Positions 21,101 to 25,634 of a stretch of DNA of 25,634 nucleotides are shown one piece after another. The translations under genes were made by a program, and so were the position numbers. The notes beneath the pieces were generated by a model. It did not search any database and was not told the DNA's origin. It saw only the letters and a program-made list of their open reading frames with translations. Origin of the DNA: Protostelium mycophagum (Eukaryota; Evosea; Variosea; Protosteliida; Protosteliaceae); NCBI GenBank assembly GCA_002081555.1, contig MZNV01001452.1:1-25634 (forward strand). Reading direction: 5' to 3'. Every line of letters starts with the position of its first letter. Within the stretch, counting starts at the first letter, position 1.

Positions 21101-24100
21101 AGATCGCCGCGCTTTCTGAAGAATTATATCAGCTGGAGTCACAATACGCAAAGGGCTCGGCGGAGCAGGTACTTGAAATTTGAAATGAGATTTTGGCGGG
21201 AAAGGCTGATCGAACTTTTCAGGCGGAGCTGCGTGAGCAAGCAGAGCTCATGGAGAAGAGACTGACAGCTGCGAGTAAGCTTATCTCTGGTCTTGGCACA
21301 GAACGAGTCCGTTGGACAAAGGAAATGGAGGTCAGTTGTAGTGCATCACTTTGAAATATTCCTTCCAAAAATAGTTTTTGTTCAAATATATCTGTCAAAA
21401 TAAATTCTGGTTTGCATTCAAAACCAGGACGAATCTCAGTGAAATTTCAGGTCCTGTCAGATAAGCAGCACAGACTGGTCGGTGACAGTTTAATCGCTGC
21501 GGCCTTTTTATCTTACGCCGGTCCTTTCACTTTTGAGTTGAGGAAAGATATGATCAACATGTGGAAGGAAGATCTACTCGATCGCGAGATCCCTCTATCA
21601 GATAATTATAGAGTGGAAGATCTGCTTACTGACCAGTTGGAGGTGATCCATTTCTATTGAAATTTGAATTTCTTCAATGATTTTTATATTGACTCGTTGT
21701 AGATATCCAAATGGGCTTCTGAAGGTCTTCCCAACGATGAACTTTCCGTTCAAAATGGTCTCCTCACCACTCGTGCCAGCAGGTAATCTCGAAATTTTCT
21801 CAGAGTTTCCACTCACCCCGTTGTAGATGGCCACTCTGCATCGACCCCCAGATGCAAGCAGTCAACTGGATCATCAAGAAAGAGGCCAAGTCCAAATTAG
21901 TCATCAGAACATTCCACGACAGCGATTTCGCAAAGCAGGTTGAACTGTGCATAACATATGGTATTCCCATGCTGATCGAGGGTGTCGACGAGACGATTGA
22001 TCCCATCCTGGATGTTGTCTTAGACAAGAATTACAAGATGATCGGATCTCGCAAAGTCATCAAATTCGCGGATAAGGAGGTATGTCGACATCGATTCGGT
22101 GTAGATCAAGTGTCGACATCCTTCAGATCGATTGGAACGAGAACTTCAGGTTGTACATGACCACCAAGACCGGAAATCCGAATTACGCACCCGGAATATT
22201 TGGAAAGACGATGGTGGTCAACTTTAACGTGACACAACAAGGGCTTCAAGACCAGCTTTTAAATGTTGTCGTCGGATTTGAACAACCAGAGACAGAGCAT
22301 AGGAGAGAGGCTCTCATCGCTGAGATGAGCGAAAACAGAAAACTACTCAAGGTGAGTGTGTCACGAGATCTCGCCGAGTTTTTTGTGAAATTTCCGCAGG
22401 ATTTCGAGGACTCTCTCTTGGCGGAGCTGGCGCAATCTACGGGACAGATGTTGGATAATGCGGAGCTCATCGCAACATTAGAAGGTACAAAAGAAAAATC
22501 TGTTGAAATTGCAGCCAAGTTGGAGGAAGCTAAAAATACTGCTCGCGACATTGAGAGGCTTCGTGAAGGTAAGTCTCATATCGCATTTGCAGACCCATGG
22601 TGACGTCATCAGGTTATACCCCCGCTGCGAAGAGAGGTGCCATACTTTTCTCAGTATTGTCGACACTGAACTCAGTCAACGAAATGTACCAGTACGCCCT
22701 GTCTTCATTCTTGGACGTGTACCGCAAGTCTCTAGGTCTTGCCGCTTACGATTCTAACTTGCAAAAGAGGCTGAGAAACATCATCGACACCTTGACCACA
22801 CAAGTACGTCTCGTTGTAGACGTGGAAATGAATGACATTTTCAGACATTCAATTACACTTGCATGGGATTGTTTGAGAGGCACAAACTGATGTTTGCGTT
22901 CCAAATTTGCGTCAGCATTATGAATGGAGAAGGCCAAGTGGATCCAGTGTTGTTCCAAATGGTCCTTCGCGGAAACAGGTGACAACTTCCCATCTAGAAC
23001 CAGAAGCTGACCCGTTGTAGATCACTGGAGAAATCGCCCTCACCCAACCCTTACCCCTCTTGGCTTCCAGAACAAGGTGATATTTTGATGTGTGATGTTG
23101 ACATCTCTGACATGTGAAAGGCTGGAAGGATCTCAATCTGTTGGTTACTCTTGGAGAACCGTTTACAACGGCAATGCACGTTCTCTTGATGAAGGAAGAC
23201 CGGTGGAAAGAATGGTACGATCTTGACAACCCCGAGGTAATTTCCTCTGAAAATTTAGTGAAAACTCACCGAAATCTCTTAGGAAGTCAGCCCACCACTT
23301 CCAAAGACCATAGAATTGACTGACATGCAACTGTTGGCCCTGGTCAGATGTTTCAGAACGGATCGTCTCTACAACGCCCTCAGTCAGTTTGTCGTTAAAA
23401 ATATGGGACCAAAGTTTGTCGAACCCCCGGTTGTCAAATACCAAGATATCTATGATTTGAGTACACCTAATGCCCCCATCATCTTCATCTTGTCTCCTGG
23501 TGCAGACCCCGCCAGCGATGTCAGAAAACTCGCCGAAAAGTTGGGTTTTGGCGGGACCAGACTCAAAGAGCACCCCCTCGGTCAGAATCAAGGTCAGAAA
23601 ATAGTATTGTGAATTTTCACTGAAATCTCACAGGACCCATCGCGGCATCCTTGCTAGAGACGGGAGCGTCTAGAGGACAGTGGATCTTCTTACAGAATTG
23701 TCACCTGTTAACTTCGTGGTTACGAACACTGGAGAAACTCTTGGAGAAATTACAAGACAAACCACACAAGGAATTCAGAGTGTGGCTCACCACCGAACCC
23801 ACCCCCAAATTCCCCATCGGTATTCTACAACGCGCCCTGAAGGTAAATTTGATGACGTCATCAAGTCAAATTGACACGTGTCAGGTCGTGACGGAGCCTC
23901 CGAACGGAATCAAATTGAACATGAGCAGCAGCTACTCCAAAATCACGGACGACACTCTGATGCAATGTCAGCACAAGGCCTTCAAGCCGCTTGTCTTTGT
24001 CTTGGCATTCTTCCATGCAGTGGTGCAAGAGAGAAGGAAATACGGGTACATCGGCTGGAACATCCCTTATGATTTTAACGAGAGCGACTTTGCCAGTTCG

Positions 24101-25555
24101 CTTATGCTACTCTCTACCTATTTATCAAAAGCTGCAAAGAACCGGGACAAGGTCATACCGTGGGGGTCGCTGAGATATCTCATTGGAGAGGTGAGATATC
24201 ATGAGAAGTTTCGAAGAAGATTCTGATGATGTCGAAGGTGATGTACGGTGGCAGAGTGACGGACACTTTTGACAGAAGAATATTGAAGACCTATTTAGAC
24301 GAGTACATGGGCGACTTCTTATTTGATACATTCCAGCCTTTCCACTTCTACAACGATGACAAGGTAATATGTTTTCCCTTCTTCCATATTGTGAATTCCT
24401 GTAAGCAATCAAAGAGAGAGGATTATTGATCTACAACGCAGGTGGACTACTCCATCCCTTCTGAAGGCCCCGTACAGAAATACGTATCCGCAATTGAAGC
24501 TTTGCCCCACATCAACTCCCCCGAAGTCTTTGGGCTCCACTCCAACGCCGAAGTCAGCTACTACACCAACGCCTCTTCAGAAGTCTTGAACAACCTCGTC
24601 TTTATGCAGGCCCAGTCTAGCGAGGACGGGGCAAGTGCCGGAATCAGCAGGGATGCTTATGTGGCAAGCATTGTTACTGGAATACAAGGCCGACTGCCTG
24701 AGGTCTTCAATGTTGCGGCTGTCGCAAAGGTGAATTTTCGTAAAAAATTCAAGTCTGATTTTTATTCGAATGAAATATAACGGTAAATAGGGGCTGGGAG
24801 GTAACATGTCGCCGATGCATGTGGTGCTACTGCAAGAATTGGACAGATTCAATCTGCTCATCGAATGCATGCGATCTTCGCTACATCAACTACAGCAAGC
24901 CCTCAGTGGAGAGATTGGTCTCAGTTCTGATCTTGAAGAATTATCCATCTCTATATTTGTCGGTGCCGTGCCCACGATGTGGCTGAAGAGATCGCCTGCC
25001 ACACAAATGAGCTTGTCTAACTGGATGGGTCATTTCATAAAGAGATACGAACAATACAGCAATTGGATCAAGGACGAACCCAAGGTAAAGGCATACTAAT
25101 CTCTCTGAAAAACCTGAAAAGTCTAGGTGGTTTGGTTATCCGGCTTGCACGTCCCCGAATCATTCTTGAAAGCGCTCATCCAAACAGCCTGCAGAAAGAA
25201 CGGTTGGCCTCTCGACAAGGACCGCCAAGAAGCTGGAAGGTTTCACCATCACAGAGCCGACCTTTGGTGTCCTCCTAAATAAATAATTTTTGTTATTTAG
25301 CATGAGACGCCTCACCCAAAAGTACTTTCGCATCTGAGTTCAGGATCCACAAAGACACTTCGTCTGGTTGACCTGATGGACATGCCTGTGATCCAAGTGA
25401 TCCCTGTGGAATCTCATCAACCGAACCTTCAGGACGCCGGTGTACATAACACAAGAGAGGGCGAGTGGGTATGGTGTTTGAGGCGGATCTGCCGACACAG
25501 ATCATCCGAGCCATTGGACCTGAGGAGTGTGCCTGGTCTTGACAAGACTGAATAA
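9170..25555 (+). CDS. DNAH10: Axonemal dynein heavy chain 10 (inner arm I1/f alpha chain)
   Basis: About 61 exons; 60 introns of 28-120 nt, mostly 40-50, leave 12,915 coding bases (4305 codons) in one frame from 9170 to 25219, plus roughly 110 residues beyond. Vertebrate DNAH10 is about 4470 residues. Sequence throughout follows DNAH10 rather than other heavy chains, for example [64 protein letters not shown], and [15 protein letters not shown]. Order: tail (DHC_N1), linker, AAA1 with [11 protein letters not shown]2, AAA3, AAA4, stalk coiled coil with microtubule-binding tip, AAA5, AAA6, C-terminal domain. The product is the ATPase motor of the two-headed I1 inner arm, partner of DNAH2, controlling ciliary waveform. 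The start [20 protein letters not shown] is short compared with vertebrate orthologues. From 25220 on the frame is broken several times (see separate entry). Confidence 0.96.
10720..10771 (+). repeat. DNAH10 intron 8: GTTGTAGAT plus TGACGTCA modules
   Basis: A 52-nt GT-AG intron joining VNFE to VFDKRY. It has a CGTTGTAGAT copy (10744-10753) followed by the palindrome TGATGACGTCATCA (10757-10770), whose next base completes the CAG acceptor. It shows both recurrent modules side by side. Confidence 0.85.
11915..11957 (+). repeat. DNAH10 intron 13: two GTTGTAGAT copies
   Basis: A 43-nt intron joining QKNASM to IGGVVES. It has GTTGTAGAT at 11929-11937 and again at 11951-11959; the second copy supplies the acceptor AG, and its final AT is the first two bases of the exon. 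TTGACG precedes the acceptor copy. Confidence 0.85.
13851..13899 (+). repeat. DNAH10 intron 20: inverted ATCTACAACG module
   Basis: A 49-nt intron joining ESELEG to LAKIYS. It holds ATCTACAACGCGCTGATCA (13872-13890), the reverse complement of the CGTTGTAGAT module; a related run with one fewer GC (ATCTACAACGCTGATCA) is found in the intron 10270-10329. Confidence 0.8.
15062..15176 (+). repeat. DNAH10 intron 23 ending in the TGACGTCA palindrome
   Basis: A 115-nt intron joining MISSQ to GEAITLRQ. It ends in TGATGACGTCATCAG, so the palindrome is the 3' splice region itself. Most of the intron is otherwise unrelated to the shorter ones. Confidence 0.8.
15387..15430 (+). repeat. DNAH10 intron 24: hairpin TCTACAACAGTGTAG
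   Basis: A 44-nt intron. TCTACA (15394-15399) and TGTAGA (15404-15409) form a 6-bp stem with a 4-nt loop. The 15-mer TCTACAACAGTGTAG is identical in the intron 19693-19731 of the same gene. Confidence 0.8.
15880..16619 (+). other. DNAH10 AAA1 domain (catalytic site)
   Basis: The P-loop GPAGTGKT lies at 15939-15962 after [15 protein letters not shown], and the following [18 protein letters not shown] is the usual AAA1 helix. The Walker B motif CFDEFNRI is at 16135-16158, just after an intron (16081-16126). The sensor segment [15 protein letters not shown] is complete. All residues expected for ATP hydrolysis are present, so the motor should be active. Confidence 0.95.
16620..16662 (+). repeat. 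DNAH10 intron 29: tandem ATCTACAAC and TGACGTCA acceptor
   Basis: A 43-nt intron made almost wholly of modules: ATCTACAACT, ATCTACAACG, then TGTGACGTCATCAG at the acceptor. It joins DLGEQ to VVLVMAL. Confidence 0.8.
16663..17689 (+). other. DNAH10 AAA2 domain
   Basis: Starts with [23 protein letters not shown]. The P-loop VGPSGGGKT is cut by a phase-1 intron (16987-17031) inside the glycine run. [45 protein letters not shown] and [17 protein letters not shown] follow as in DNAH10 orthologues. AAA2 binds ATP structurally in axonemal dyneins. Confidence 0.92.
16987..17031 (+). repeat. DNAH10 intron 31: repeated GAAATCTC units
   Basis: A 45-nt intron inside the AAA2 P-loop. It contains CGAAATCTCACTGAAATCTC, two copies of GAAATCTC 12 nt apart, directly before the CCCAG acceptor. 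Introns 15566-15610 and 12661-12745 carry the same paired arrangement. Confidence 0.8.
18006..19234 (+). other. DNAH10 AAA3 domain
   Basis: The P-loop VGESSTGKT is also interrupted by a phase-1 intron (18213-18259). [20 protein letters not shown], the Walker B strand [48 protein letters not shown] and [16 protein letters not shown] are clear family blocks. The SSTGKT form of the P-loop matches the divergent SGTSKT of vertebrate DNAH10 in position. Confidence 0.92.
18213..18259 (+). repeat. DNAH10 intron 36: ATCTAC/GTAGAT hairpin
   Basis: A 47-nt intron inside the AAA3 P-loop. ATCTAC (18222-18227) and GTAGAT (18234-18239) make a perfect 6-bp stem with a 6-nt loop. Confidence 0.8.
19235..20200 (+). 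other. DNAH10 AAA4 domain
   Basis: RGHAMLVG, then the P-loop [16 protein letters not shown] near 19494, with [20 protein letters not shown], the Walker B-like [34 protein letters not shown], and [15 protein letters not shown]. Intron 19413-19476 precedes the P-loop. The exon 19881-20691 is unusually long (811 nt) for this gene. Confidence 0.92.
19693..19731 (+). repeat. DNAH10 intron 41: shared TCTACAACAGTGTAG
   Basis: A 39-nt intron joining HVAREG to FLEIINN. The 15-mer at 19704-19718 is identical to the one at 15394-15408; TTGATCCTTTCAG forms the 3' end. Confidence 0.8.
20201..21330 (+). other. DNAH10 stalk and microtubule-binding domain
   Basis: The first coiled-coil arm runs from [18 protein letters not shown] to about [15 protein letters not shown]. 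The microtubule-binding tip covers [18 protein letters not shown] to [16 protein letters not shown], with introns at 20692-20785 and 21169-21222, and the return arm [18 protein letters not shown] leads to [18 protein letters not shown] before AAA5. The intron at 20692-20785 (94 nt) is one of the longer ones and lacks the recurrent modules apart from a TGAC branch-like site. Confidence 0.9.
22080..22126 (+). repeat. DNAH10 intron 48: duplicated TGTCGACATC
   Basis: A 47-nt intron with TGTCGACATC at 22083-22092 and 22111-22120. Because TGTCGACA is itself a palindrome, the copies can also pair and would bring the donor close to the acceptor. Confidence 0.8.
22804..22844 (+). repeat. DNAH10 intron 51: ACGTCT/AGACGT hairpin
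   Basis: A 41-nt intron. ACGTCT (22806-22811), loop CGTTGT, AGACGT (22818-22823) make a perfect 6-bp stem built on the CGTTGTAG module; TGACATTTTCAG is the 3' end. Confidence 0.8.
23885..25219 (+). other. DNAH10 C-terminal domain, intact part
   Basis: [102 protein letters not shown] and [18 protein letters not shown] are continuous and in frame up to RKNGWPLDK at 25219. Confidence 0.92.
25220..25555 (+). other. DNAH10 C-terminal end with several frame breaks
   Basis: Recognisable dynein end segments sit in different frames: ITEPTFG near 25247-25268, [18 protein letters not shown] near 25359-25410, [36 protein letters not shown] and a final DKTE stop at 25553-25555. At least five 1-2 nt shifts are needed between them, and the GLYLEGADWD block is not seen. 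Upstream the gene is clean over 16 kb, so the likeliest cause is low-quality sequence near the contig end; a truly decayed 3' end is the alternative. AATAAA at 25551-25556 would serve as polyadenylation signal. Confidence 0.75.
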
Positions 25556-25634
25556 ATGGACATCCATTTCTCCATATTTTATGTAAGATCAATTCTTCGG
25601 TTGTATTTAGGGTTGGACGCAAGTTGCCGAGCAG
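25556..25634. other. Downstream tail, no gene seen
   Basis: About 80 bp after the DNAH10 stop. No coding or RNA feature is visible; the stretch is AT-rich and the window ends here. Confidence 0.5.

Larger units (their letters stand above)
21451..23884 (+). other. DNAH10 AAA5 and AAA6 domains
   Basis: AAA5: [63 protein letters not shown] and [21 protein letters not shown]6: [73 protein letters not shown] and [18 protein letters not shown]. All blocks are in order and in frame. Introns here are dense, with several carrying the GTTGTAG, TGACGTCA or GAAATTTC modules. Confidence 0.9.

Noticed and set aside
3111-23860. TGACGTCA sites as CREB/ATF promoter elements
   Set aside because: All copies lie within introns or exons and six coincide with splice acceptors; none is in an intergenic space, so a promoter role is not supported.
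25293-25622. 109-codon minus-strand open frame at the window end
   Set aside because: Antisense to recognisable DNAH10 C-terminal blocks.
1-25634. tRNA, rRNA, CRISPR arrays, retroelements or toxin genes
   Set aside because: No cloverleaf, repeat-spacer array, reverse transcriptase, integrase or capsid-like reading frame was seen on either strand.

Overview
The window reads as nuclear DNA of a ciliated or flagellated eukaryote with a very compact genome. Four protein genes fill almost all of it. Stop-to-start or stop-to-stop gaps are about 35 to 125 bp, and I could place about 96 introns, mostly 36 to 60 nt and mostly GT-AG. TAA, TAG and TGA all behave as stops, so the standard code fits. An axonemal dynein shows the organism builds motile cilia. 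I cannot name the lineage from sequence alone; larvaceans, tiny-intron animal parasites and compact alveolates are examples of groups with introns this short.

Layout. Positions 1-551 are non-coding and hold a 171-bp foldback repeat. 552-1263 (+) is a small flavin-binding split-barrel (pyridoxamine phosphate oxidase-like) protein in four exons. 1299-7250 (+) is a 27-exon gene for a NO VEIN-like protein with a coiled coil in front of a degenerate HSP90/histidine-kinase-type ATPase fold. 7299-9045 (-) is a seven-exon gene for a very basic protein with an AT-hook, a coiled coil and a possible UAP56-binding motif. 9170-25555 (+) is a nearly complete dynein heavy chain 10 (DNAH10, inner arm I1/f alpha chain) in about 61 exons, starting only 124 bp from the divergent basic-protein gene. 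Splicing phases agree at nearly all junctions I placed, the main doubt being one junction near 2836-2979; the DNAH10 frame runs cleanly for 4305 codons, and then the last ~330 bp shows several small frame breaks, as expected of poor sequence near a contig end.

The most unusual signal is in the introns. They reuse a small vocabulary: a branch-like TGAC (or TGAA/TGAT) whose A lies about 9-11 nt before the AG; the module GTTGTAGAT, with AG used as acceptor and AT falling in the exon; a perfect palindrome TGATGACGTCATCA followed by G as acceptor; and GAAATTTC/GAAATCTC units. The octamer CGTTGTAG/CTACAACG occurs 29 times in 25.6 kb by hand count (about 0.8 expected at even base composition), in introns and in exons. 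This could mark introner-like intron spread, an unusually rigid 3' splice signal, or a genome-wide DNA word.
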